From contig UQUD01000045.1 of NCBI GenBank assembly GCA_900544225.1, positions 1 to 15,853 on the forward strand: 15,853 nucleotides of DNA, in the 5' to 3' direction. Below are positions 7,203-13,932 of the stretch, one piece after another; the stretch's first letter is position 1; each line of letters begins with the position of its first letter. This DNA comes from an uncultured Collinsella sp. GTDB taxonomy: Bacteria > Actinomycetota > Coriobacteriia > Coriobacteriales > Coriobacteriaceae. The position numbers and the translations under genes are program-made. Below the pieces are notes generated by a model. That model worked only from the letters and a program-made list of their open reading frames with translations. It had not been told where the DNA came from and searched no databases.

Positions 7203-7250
7203 AAAAGCAAAAACCACCACAAAGGTGCCTGTCCCCTTTGCGGTGGTTTT
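7203..7250 (-). terminator. Terminator hairpin of the glycosyltransferase gene; repeat copy A
   Basis: On the minus strand AAAACCACCGCAAAGG pairs with CCTTTGTGGTGGTTTT (7250-7235 with 7225-7210, one G-U pair, 16-bp stem), with loop GGACAGGCA and then TTGCTTTTGC. It begins 8 nt after the glycosyltransferase TAA, so it is well placed as a terminator. It is nearly identical, loop included, to the hairpin at 15025-15065, which marks it as a copy of a repeat family. Confidence 0.8.
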
Positions 7251-7258
7251 GGTGGTGG

Positions 7259-8554
7259 TTATTTGGCGCCTTGCATGACCTCGTCAAGGGTAACGTTGAC
7301 GGCGTGCTGCGTCGGCACCCAGTCGACCTTCAGGAACAGCGCGGCCACCGTGATGGGGATATAGCTGAACATAAAGATCGGGAAGGTAAACAGGTTAGTC
7401 ACCAGGCGCCACTTTTGCGCGCAGTGAATATGCTTGTACTCAAAGATAGTCGTGAGCAGCGCCAGGATAAAGAACGTCTGATACATCATGGCGAAGGTCA
7501 TAATGAGCGAAGCGGCGCACGCCTGCATCTCGACTTCGGTTGCCAAGAAACCATGCGAAAGGCCACCCACAATCAAGAACGTCGCATTAGCGAGCATCGA
7601 GATCAAGGACAGCAGCATACCCGGGGCGATGGTCATAAACATGTCGTAGGCGGCAAAGCGATGATAGCGGAAGGTCGATTTGACCAGGTGCTTACCGTAG
7701 GTAAAAAACACCTGGTAGAAGCCCTTGGTCCAGCGCATGCGCTGTTTCCAGGACGCCTTAAACGTCACGGGCTGCTCGTCAAAGAACTCCGCCGGCGCAT
7801 AGCCAATGCGAATACCGTGAATAGCGCAGAACGTAGTGAACTGAATGTCCTCGGTCAGCGTGTGGAACTGCCAACCGTGCATGCCCTCGATAACGCTTGA
7901 CGAGATAAGGTAACCCGAACCCGAAACAGCGCAGGACGTCTTGCAGATATTACGCGCGTTGTTGAGGAAGCGCGCCTCGCGTAGATACCACGTGGCATTA
8001 GCAGCCGAGATCCACGAGCTGCCGAAGTTCTTGGAATTGCGATAGCTCGTGACCACATGGAAGCCCTGGTCAAAGGCATCATTCATCTTGGAAACGTAAT
8101 CGCGGGAGATAACGTTATCGGCATCGAAGATAAAGTAGCCCTCAAACGTGTCGGGATACTCGTTGAGAATGCGGTCGAAGCCAAAGTCCATGACCCAGCT
8201 CTTGCCCTTGCGGGCCAGGTCATTGCGCTCGTAAACAATGGCACCGGCCTCGCGCGCGAGCTGCGCCGTGTTGTCGGTGCAGGCATCGGCGACCACGAAA
8301 ACCTCGATGAGCTCGGACGGATAATCCTGGTCCTTGATGGAGCGAACGAGGTTGGCGATCACGGCCTCCTCATTATGCGCCGCGATAAAAAAGGCATAGC
8401 GATGGAGTTTTTTGGCCTTGGGAGGCGCGACCTCGCCACAAAGAGCGCCAATGACAAAGAAGACCACCTGGTACAGAAAGCAGACCGTGAGCAGCGTGAC
8501 GACAATCTGGTTGAAGATCACGATGGGTGTGTTGGTTTGTAAAAAGGCGAGCAT
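7259..8554 (-). CDS. Membrane-bound family 2 glycosyltransferase (processive, IcaA/HAS-like)
   Basis: This 431-residue GT2 enzyme is of the kind that polymerises or transfers sugars at the inner membrane from nucleotide-sugar donors. Seen: an N-terminal transmembrane segment at about residues 10-40 and the GT-A start FFIAAHNEEAVIANLV. Then follow ADACTDNT, the metal-binding DAD at 144-146 (YFIFDADNVIS), TED near 234 (HTLTEDIQFT, general base region) and the processive-enzyme QRMRW at 271-275 (WKQRMRWTKGF). Four or so C-terminal helices follow. The ATG at 8554 is preferred over a TTG at 8569 because GGGAG lies 5 nt ahead. No partner genes for an exopolysaccharide (deacetylase, PgaD/IcaD, export) are adjacent, so the product is unknown; poly-N-acetylglucosamine-, hyaluronan- or cellulose-like chains, or glycolipid sugars, are all possible. 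It ends at a strong terminator. Confidence 0.88.
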   Translation of the reverse strand: MLAFLQTNTPIVIFNQIVVTLLTVCFLYQVVFFVIGALCGEVAPPKAKKLHRYAFFIAAHNEEAVIANLVRSIKDQDYPSELIEVFVVADACTDNTAQLAREAGAIVYERNDLARKGKSWVMDFGFDRILNEYPDTFEGYFIFDADNVISRDYVSKMNDAFDQGFHVVTSYRNSKNFGSSWISAANATWYLREARFLNNARNICKTSCAVSGSGYLISSSVIEGMHGWQFHTLTEDIQFTTFCAIHGIRIGYAPAEFFDEQPVTFKASWKQRMRWTKGFYQVFFTYGKHLVKSTFRYHRFAAYDMFMTIAPGMLLSLISMLANATFLIVGGLSHGFLATEVEMQACAASLIMTFAMMYQTFFILALLTTIFEYKHIHCAQKWRLVTNLFTFPIFMFSYIPITVAALFLKVDWVPTQHAVNVTLDEVMQGAK

Positions 8555-8586
8555 GCAGGCTCCCAGCAACGCGTAACGTAAACAAT

Positions 8587-8618
8587 GGTATATCTTACCG
8601 CAGGCTTACCGAGTTCAA
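8587..8618 (-). promoter_or_regulatory. Possible promoter of the glycosyltransferase gene
   Basis: In the 82-nt gap after the pseudouridine synthase gene, minus-strand TTGAAC (8618-8613) is followed by TAAGAT (8597-8592, 15-bp spacer) and TATACC (8592-8587, 20-bp spacer). Neither spacing is ideal. Confidence 0.33.
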
Positions 8619-8636
8619 GAAACCACCTAATACTGG

Positions 8637-9650
8637 CTAGGCTTCGAGAAGACCGAGCTGCGGAACGATTTCATCTCCAACGGCCGTGCGACCGAGCGAG
8701 CGCAGAGCCAGATCGTCGAGAACCGCAGCGAGATCCCACGGCAACTCGTCGCGGCACTCAATGCGCTCCCCCGTCACGGGATGGTCGAACGCCACGCGCC
8801 AGGAATGAAGGAACTGCCTGGTCAGGCCCTGGTCGGCGCGCGCATCGCACTTGCCGTAGAGTGGATCGCCCACGCAGGCGTGGTTGATATGACGCATATG
8901 CACGCGAATCTGGTGCGTGCGACCGGTAAACAGATGGCACTCAACGAGCGTATAACCATCGTCAAAGCGCGTGGAATCAAAGCGCTCGAGGACTTTAAAG
9001 GTCGTAATGGCCTGACGGGCAAAGGGGTCGTCCGAAACCGCCATCTTGACGCGGTCGCGCGTAGAACGGGCGATACCGGTATTGATGGTGCCCTCGTCCA
9101 TGGCGATGTGCCCGTGGACAAGCGTGATATAGCGGCGGTCGAGCGTACGCGTGCGAATGAGATTTTGAAGCGCGCGCTGGGTGTCGTCGTCTTTTGCCGC
9201 GAGCATAAGGCCCGAGGTATCGCGATCCAGGCGATGCACGATGCCGGGGCGGTCCTCACCCTGCACGGTACCAAGATGATCGATACCGCAGTGGTAGACC
9301 AAGGCGTTCGCAAGCGTGCCGCTCTCGTGGCCGTGGGCGGGATGGCACACCAGCCCGCGCTGCTTGGAGAGCACAATGAGATAGTCGTCCTCATAGCGAA
9401 TGTCGAGCGGGATGGCCTCGGGAATCACATCGGTGGGATCGTGCGGCTCGGGCAGGTCGACCGAGATGCGGTCACCGGCGCGTACGGCATACTTTTTTGA
9501 CAGACAGGTCTCACCGTTCACGATTACGGCGCCGCCCTCGATCAGATGCGCGCAGGCAGAGCGCGTGGGGCAGCCGTCGTTGGCACCCAGAAAAGCGTCG
9601 AGACGCTGGCCAGAGCAATCGTCGGCAACAAGAATATGGATGTCGGCCAT
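8637..9650 (-). CDS. rluD: RluD-type 23S rRNA pseudouridine synthase (RluA family)
   Basis: This 337-residue enzyme isomerises uridine to pseudouridine in structured RNA, for RluD in helix 69 of 23S rRNA. An S4 RNA-binding domain fills about residues 14-65 (QRLDAFLG ... AVIVNGET ... RAGDRISV). The catalytic domain carries HRLDRDTSG at 139-147 with the catalytic Asp at 142, LDRRYITLVHG, and the family block RTHQIRVHMRHINHACVGDP. S4 domain, length and gene order next to lspA all fit RluD rather than RluA or RluC, although exact target uridines cannot be assigned. The ATG shares one base with the TAA of lspA (TAATG), indicating translational coupling. No terminator is seen after its stop. Confidence 0.92.
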   Translation of the reverse strand: MADIHILVADDCSGQRLDAFLGANDGCPTRSACAHLIEGGAVIVNGETCLSKKYAVRAGDRISVDLPEPHDPTDVIPEAIPLDIRYEDDYLIVLSKQRGLVCHPAHGHESGTLANALVYHCGIDHLGTVQGEDRPGIVHRLDRDTSGLMLAAKDDDTQRALQNLIRTRTLDRRYITLVHGHIAMDEGTINTGIARSTRDRVKMAVSDDPFARQAITTFKVLERFDSTRFDDGYTLVECHLFTGRTHQIRVHMRHINHACVGDPLYGKCDARADQGLTRQFLHSWRVAFDHPVTGERIECRDELPWDLAAVLDDLALRSLGRTAVGDEIVPQLGLLEA

Positions 9651-10231
9651 TATCGCTCATTCCTTTCGCGAATCTTGCGGGCACGCTCCCCACGCTGCTT
9701 GGCTTTGCGCTTAGCGCGGGCCTCATCACGAGCGTTAAGCTCGGCGGTCGCATCGACCTCACGGGCCGCGGGGCTCAAGAACATATAGCCAAAGAGGGCG
9801 AGCACGACGCCCAAGGTAATGCCGATATCGGCCACATTGAAGACAGGGAAGTCGATGAAGGTGGTGGCAATAAAATCGGTCACGAAGCCAAAGGCCAAAC
9901 GATCGATAGCGTTGCCGATAGCACCGCCCGCAACCATCGCCATGCCCACAACCTCAAGATGGGCGAGCTGGGGTGCACGAACGAGGTACACGGCAATAGC
10001 GATAATGACCGCCAAAGCCAGCACGGCAAACGCGATGCCATGCCCCTCGCCCATGCTAAAGGCAGCACCGATATTGCGAACAAACATAAAGTCGATGACA
10101 CCGGGGATAACGGTCACATGCAAAGCGTCGCCCACGGCACGAACCGCAAGCTTGGCCAGCTGGTCAACAAGCAGCACAACCAGCGCCACCCCACCAGCAA
10201 CACCCAACCGCCAACGCAAAGGCGGCGTCAT
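9650..10231 (-). CDS. lspA: Lipoprotein signal peptidase (signal peptidase II)
   Basis: This 193-residue inner-membrane aspartyl protease cuts the signal peptide of prolipoproteins after lipidation. Four hydrophobic helices are visible. The signature motifs are present: VDQLAKLAV near residue 22 (D-Q-x-x-K), RNIGAAFS near 52, catalytic Asp about 110 in GGAIGNAIDRLAFG, and the second catalytic Asp about 135 in FPVFNVADIGI. After the last helix comes an unusually long, highly charged cytoplasmic tail of about 40 residues (ELNARDEARAKRKAKQRGER). I use the ATG at 10231, preceded closely by GGGG; the ribosome site is poor, and upstream in-frame TTG codons at 10249 and 10261 are alternatives. It lies downstream of ileS, as is common, but is separated by about 410 nt of stem-loop elements. 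Confidence 0.93.
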   Translation of the reverse strand: MTPPLRWRLGVAGGVALVVLLVDQLAKLAVRAVGDALHVTVIPGVIDFMFVRNIGAAFSMGEGHGIAFAVLALAVIIAIAVYLVRAPQLAHLEVVGMAMVAGGAIGNAIDRLAFGFVTDFIATTFIDFPVFNVADIGITLGVVLALFGYMFLSPAAREVDATAELNARDEARAKRKAKQRGERARKIRERNER

Positions 10232-10300
10232 ATCCCCAGCACGACCCAAAGAAATCCCCAACCCTCAAGAACTCGAAATCCGTTTAACGCAATTAACCAT

Positions 10301-10306
10301 CTTATA
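10301..10306 (-). promoter_or_regulatory. Possible -10 element for lspA-rluD
   Basis: TATAAG on the minus strand lies 70 nt before the lspA ATG and downstream of the terminator at 10361-10399, where a new promoter would be needed. No clear -35 accompanies it. Confidence 0.27.
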
Positions 10307-10360
10307 TTGCCACACGCAGAGCGCACGACATATCCACCAACGCAAGCGAAATAACCAGCT

Positions 10361-10399
10361 AAAAACGAAAGCGGCATTCCGAAAAACAGAATGCCGCTT
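10361..10399 (-). terminator. Intrinsic terminator downstream of ileS
   Basis: AAGCGGCATTC (10369-10379) and GAATGCCGCTT (10389-10399) form a perfect 11-bp stem with a 9-nt loop. On the minus strand it is followed by TCGTTTTT. No T-run follows on the plus strand, so it acts on minus-strand transcripts, i.e. those coming from ileS. If efficient, it separates ileS from lspA. Confidence 0.65.
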
Positions 10400-10422
10400 G
10401 AATGTGACACAGGTAGTCATTA

Positions 10423-10460
10423 GGGACGTTCTTGTTTGACTAGTCGTTTAAGAACGTCCC
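10423..10460. repeat. REP-like palindrome with GGGACGTTCTT arms
   Basis: GGGACGTTCTT (10423-10433) and AAGAACGTCCC (10450-10460) are perfect inverted 11-mers around a 16-nt centre that itself contains the palindrome GACTAGTC. No poly-T follows on either strand. The form is that of a dispersed REP-type element; the link to a particular repeat family is inference. Confidence 0.6.
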
Positions 10461-10506
10461 CAACAACTAAACAATAGAAACGCCGCATTACCGTCACCAA
10501 CAGCGA

Positions 10507-10604
10507 AAACGTCTCTAAGCGAGCAAGGTGACGTGAAAGAGGAGGGAAGCGTACTTTGGTACGCGACCGACGATTGAACGTCAGATTGCCGCTTAGGGGC
10601 GTTT
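10507..10604. repeat. Long imperfect stem-loop (MITE- or RNA-like element)
   Basis: Outer arms AAACGTCTCTAAGCG (10507-10521) and CGCTTAGGGGCGTTT (10590-10604) pair over 15 positions, with two G-T or A-C differences. After one unpaired base, GCAAGGTGACGT (10523-10534) pairs with ACGTCAGATTGC (10578-10589). At the tip GCGTAC-TTTG-GTACGC (10549-10564) forms a 6-bp hairpin, and GAGGAGGG lies in the unpaired side. The whole 98 nt folds as one rod on either strand. No protein reading frame of interest. Confidence 0.65.
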
Positions 10605-10613
10605 GCAGCGTCG

Positions 10614-10648
10614 GTAGGTTTCGGCGTTCTACGAACGCCGAAACCTAC
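10614..10648. repeat. Perfect 16-bp palindrome overlapping the ileS stop codon
   Basis: GTAGGTTTCGGCGTTC (10614-10629), loop TAC, then its exact complement GAACGCCGAAACCTAC (10633-10648). The ileS TAG (10647-10645) is inside the right arm. No T-run follows on the minus strand (CGACGCTGC), so it is not a classic terminator; it could protect the ileS mRNA 3' end or be an inserted repeat. Confidence 0.8.
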
Positions 10649-13446
10649 AAAGCGTCGGCGCAGCGCTTACAGATATGCGCGTGGCCGTTGTACTCGCCGA
10701 CGGTGGTGCGGTAGTTCCAGCAACGGTCGCAGCACTCGCCCTCGGCAGCCTCGATGGCAACGGAGAGCTCCTCGCCCTGGGTCAGCTCAACATCGGAGAC
10801 GATGTAGAACTCGGCGAGGTCGACGGCCTTGTCGCCGGTCAGCAGCGCATACATCTCGGCGGGAACGACCGCCTTGACGCGGACCTGCTGGCTCTTAGTG
10901 AAGGTGCCAGCGGAGCGGGCATCCTCAAGGGCCTTGGTCACGGCGCTACGGAGCTCGAGCGAAGCCTCGAGCACGCCCTCGAACTCATTGGCCTCGTCGA
11001 GCGTGATGGGCGACTTGTACCAATCGAGCAGCGCGGCGTACTTCTGGTGGTCGACGCAGCCGGCAGGCGCATAGGCCATGGCCTCGTCGACCGTGTAGGA
11101 CAGGATCGGCTGCAGGTCGCGCATGAGCATCGAGAAGAGCTCGGCAAGTACGGTCTGGGCGCTACGGCGCTCGAGCGAACCGGGCTTGTCGCAGTACAGA
11201 CGATCCTTCAGGGCGTCGAGGTACACGTTGGAGAGCTCGGTAACCACGAAGTCGTAAAGCGCACGGTAGGCGCGCGGGAACTCGTAGCTGGCGTAGGCAT
11301 CGTCGACCTCGGCCTGAACCTGGGTCAGACGGGCAACCATGAGCTTGTCGAGCGGCAGCAGGTCGGCAAAGGCGACACCGTCGGTCTCAGGCTCAAACTG
11401 ACCCTCGAGCTCGGAGAGCAGGAAGCGCAGCGTGTTGCGGAAACGACGGTAGGCATCGGACGTACGAGCAAGAATCTCGTGGTCGATGGACACGTCGGAG
11501 CTGGTATCGACGGACGCAACCCACAGACGGATGATGTCGGCGCCCATCTCGTCGCAGACCTTGTTGGGGTCGATGACGTTGCCGAGCGACTTGGACATCT
11601 TACGGCCCTGGCCGTCGAGGGTGAAGCCCTGCGAGACGACCGCCTTGTACGGAGCGTGACCGTTGGCGCCCACCGAGGTGAGCAGCGAGCTCTGGAACCA
11701 ACCGCGGTGCTGGTCGGAGCCCTCGAGGTACACATCCGCCGGGTACTCAAGCTCGGGGCGATACTCACAGACGGCCTTCCAAGAGACGCCGGAGTCCCAC
11801 CACACGTCGAGGATGTCCTTATCGGCCTTAAGGTGATGGCCGCCGCACTTGGGGCAGACGCAGGCCTCGCCCAGGTAGCTCTCGGGAGCGTCGGTGAACC
11901 AGGCGTCGGAGCCCTTCTCGTGGAAGAGCTTGATGACGGCGTCGAGCGTGGCGTCGTTCATGACCTTCTCGCCGCAGTCGGCGCAGGTGTAGCTGGGGAT
12001 GGGCACGCCCCAGTTGCGCTGACGGCTGATGCACCAGTCGGGGCGCTGCTCGACCATGGCGCCAATGCGGTTTGCCGCGTGGGCCGGATACCACTTGACG
12101 TTCTCGCGGACCTCCTTGCCAGCCTGCTCGCGCAAACCGGTCTTGTCCATCGAGACAAACCACTGGTCGGTAGCACGGAAGAGCACCGGGTGCTTACAGC
12201 GCCAGCAGTGCGGATAGCTGTGCGTGATCTTCTTCTCGAGGACCAGGGTGCCGCGCTCGCGCAGGAACTCGATGATGTGTGGGTTGGCCTCATCGGTGTC
12301 CATACCGCTGAAGGGGCCACCGGTGCCAAACTCCTCACCGGTGTAGAACTTGCCGTCGTCATCGACCGGCATGCAGATGTCGGTGATGCCCTCCTTGAGG
12401 CAGGCAAAGTAGTCGTCAACACCGTGGCCGGGCGAGTTGTGGACAATACCGGTACCGTCGTCGACACCGACGTAATCGGCCAGCAGCGCCACGCCCTCGA
12501 CACCGTCGAAGATCGGCTGCTTGTAGTGGATGTGGTGGAAGGTCTCGGCGGGAACCACATAGGGCTTGCCGTCGACCATGACCGGGGTGTACTCCCAGCC
12601 AAACTCCTCGCAGCACTTGGGAGCCAGGTCCTCGAGCATGACCTCGGCGCGACCGTCGTGCTCAACGGCGACGTAAGCGGCGCCGGGCTTGAGGGAAACT
12701 GCCTGGTCGGAGGGGATGGTCCACGGGGTGGTCGTCCAGATGATAAAGTCGACCGGGCCGTCGAAGTTCTCGAGGCCGGCAGGCTTGGAGGTCATCTCAA
12801 AGCGAACGAAGATAGAGGGGCTCGTCTCGTCGGAGTACTCGATCTCGGCCTCGGCCAGCGCGGTGTGGCAGTGCTTGCACCAGTGGACGGGCTTGTGGCC
12901 GCGATAGATCATGCCCTTGTCGAACATAGCCTTGAAGACCTCAATGTCGGCGGCGTCATGCTGGTGATAGAGCGTCAGATACGGGTTGTCCCAGTCGCCA
13001 AGCACGCCAAGGCGACGGAAGCCAGCCTTCTGGAGCTCGATGTTCTCGACAGCGAACTTGTTGCAAAGCTCGCGGATCTTAGCCGTGGAGGTCTGGTTGA
13101 ACTTCTCGGTGCCGAGCTTCTCCTCGACCTTGTGCTCGATCGGCTGACCATGGCAGTCCCAACCGGGGACATAGGGAACCTCATAGCCCTGCATCATCCA
13201 GTAGCGGTTGATCATGTCCTTGGAGATCTTGTTCATGGCGTGGCCGATGTGGATCGGGCCGTTGGCGTACGGAGGACCGTCGTGCAGCACGAACTTCTTG
13301 TGACCCTCGTTCTTCTTCAGAACCTGCTCGTAGACCTTGTTGTCCTGCCAGTCCTTGAGTCGCTTGGGCTCGGACTTGGAAAGACCGGCACGCATGGGAA
13401 AACCGGTCTTGGGCAGATTCATCGTCTGCTTGTACTCGTTTGCCAC
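10645..13446 (-). CDS. ileS: Isoleucine--tRNA ligase
   Basis: This 933-residue cytosolic class I synthetase charges tRNA-Ile and edits misactivated valine. Seen: N-terminal MANEYKQTMNLPKTGFPMR, class I HIGH at residues 66-69 (GPIHIGHAMNK), and an inserted editing domain (TTTPWTIPSDQAVSL, GTGIVHNSPGHGVDD). The KMSKS loop is at 616-620 (GRKMSKSLGN), followed by the anticodon-binding helical domain and a C-terminal zinc-binding segment (CCDRCWNY ... CKRCADAL, about 905-929). The start is the GTG at 13446, supported by AAAGGGG 5 nt upstream and by homologous N-termini; an in-frame upstream start at 13530 would lie in the T-box terminator. Expression is controlled by the T-box leader. The stop codon is embedded in a perfect palindrome. 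The C-terminal zinc site and length fit the bacterial, mupirocin-sensitive type, but drug response is not deducible. Confidence 0.97.
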   Translation of the reverse strand: MANEYKQTMNLPKTGFPMRAGLSKSEPKRLKDWQDNKVYEQVLKKNEGHKKFVLHDGPPYANGPIHIGHAMNKISKDMINRYWMMQGYEVPYVPGWDCHGQPIEHKVEEKLGTEKFNQTSTAKIRELCNKFAVENIELQKAGFRRLGVLGDWDNPYLTLYHQHDAADIEVFKAMFDKGMIYRGHKPVHWCKHCHTALAEAEIEYSDETSPSIFVRFEMTSKPAGLENFDGPVDFIIWTTTPWTIPSDQAVSLKPGAAYVAVEHDGRAEVMLEDLAPKCCEEFGWEYTPVMVDGKPYVVPAETFHHIHYKQPIFDGVEGVALLADYVGVDDGTGIVHNSPGHGVDDYFACLKEGITDICMPVDDDGKFYTGEEFGTGGPFSGMDTDEANPHIIEFLRERGTLVLEKKITHSYPHCWRCKHPVLFRATDQWFVSMDKTGLREQAGKEVRENVKWYPAHAANRIGAMVEQRPDWCISRQRNWGVPIPSYTCADCGEKVMNDATLDAVIKLFHEKGSDAWFTDAPESYLGEACVCPKCGGHHLKADKDILDVWWDSGVSWKAVCEYRPELEYPADVYLEGSDQHRGWFQSSLLTSVGANGHAPYKAVVSQGFTLDGQGRKMSKSLGNVIDPNKVCDEMGADIIRLWVASVDTSSDVSIDHEILARTSDAYRRFRNTLRFLLSELEGQFEPETDGVAFADLLPLDKLMVARLTQVQAEVDDAYASYEFPRAYRALYDFVVTELSNVYLDALKDRLYCDKPGSLERRSAQTVLAELFSMLMRDLQPILSYTVDEAMAYAPAGCVDHQKYAALLDWYKSPITLDEANEFEGVLEASLELRSAVTKALEDARSAGTFTKSQQVRVKAVVPAEMYALLTGDKAVDLAEFYIVSDVELTQGEELSVAIEAAEGECCDRCWNYRTTVGEYNGHAHICKRCADAL

Positions 13447-13489
13447 GGTACCCCTTTCATGTCGTGGGCGCGCACGCCCTCTGGGCACC

Positions 13490-13527
13490 AAAAAAAGCGC
13501 CCGTCCCTGCAAGCTGGGACGAAGCGC
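13490..13527 (-). terminator. Conditional terminator of the ileS T-box
   Basis: The stem is GCGC-TT-CGTCCC / GGGACG-G-GCGC with loop AGCTTGCA, followed by seven T residues on the minus strand, ending 43 nt before the ileS GTG. It forms only when the antiterminator does not. Confidence 0.88.
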
Positions 13528-13796
13528 CACAAAACGGGCTGTGCGCCCGCAAAAGCTCTTCGCTTAACCACCCAGCTTAGATGCCCTCGCCCGCGTCTAG
13601 CGCGCTCGCATCCGTTACTCGGCTGGCCTGTATCGACGACCATCTCGGCGATATCTACTAAGACGTGCCTGTGCGGCACGTCCGTTGGGACCGCAGCTCC
13701 GGGGTGATTTTCATCGGTCGCATGCACGGGCTCTCAGCGCTCCCCGCTCTCTGTAGCATGCGGACGGCCGACTACTCGTCCCCATCAACGCTTATG
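13490..13796 (-). promoter_or_regulatory. T-box riboswitch (Ile specifier) with transcription terminator, ileS leader
   Basis: This leader RNA senses uncharged tRNA-Ile and controls ileS. Reading down the minus strand, Stem I starts with GGGGACGAGTAGTC (near 13780) and contains two T-box-typical GAGAGC/GAGAGCC segments. It carries the specifier ATC at 13708-13706 in GATGAAAATCACC. The T-box itself is GGGTGGTTAAGCG (13573-13561), whose TGGT bulge can pair with the tRNA acceptor ACCA. The antiterminator pairs AAGCTGGG (13578-13571) with CCCAGCTT (13518-13511). The competing terminator uses GCGCTTCGTCCC and GGGACGGGCGC (13527-13497) followed by TTTTTTT (13496-13490). CCCAGCTT is shared, so the two folds exclude each other. 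The mechanism is transcriptional, not translational. This fills the 486-nt gap between ileS and its divergent neighbour together with the promoter. Confidence 0.92.
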
Positions 13797-13802
13797 CGGT
13801 GT

Positions 13803-13812
13803 ATGCTAGCAC
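13803..13812 (-). promoter_or_regulatory. Extended -10 promoter of the ileS leader
   Basis: On the minus strand GTGCTAGCAT contains the extended -10 form TGn followed by TAGCAT (13808-13803). Predicted start near 13796, a few bases before the first T-box stem. No good -35 is visible, which is usual for extended -10 promoters. Confidence 0.45.
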
Positions 13813-13932
13813 GTTCCTCGCCGGCGAAAAACCCTCAACACTGGTTTTATACGTTCGAAATTTCTCGCTATTACAGCCCTGCTCTAGGAGCAAAATACCT
13901 GAAAGCACTCTATCAAACGAAAGAAGGTTGCT

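Noticed and set aside
10228..10410. A 60-residue minus-strand hydrophobic open frame upstream of lspA
   Set aside because: It begins inside the terminator hairpin and overlaps the lspA start region in another frame without a ribosome site.
10675..13707. A 1010-residue open frame on the plus strand opposite ileS
   Set aside because: It is the complement of ileS, which has all catalytic motifs. The translation is low in complexity, with Val/Leu/Gly/Asp runs typical of antisense to G+C-rich genes.
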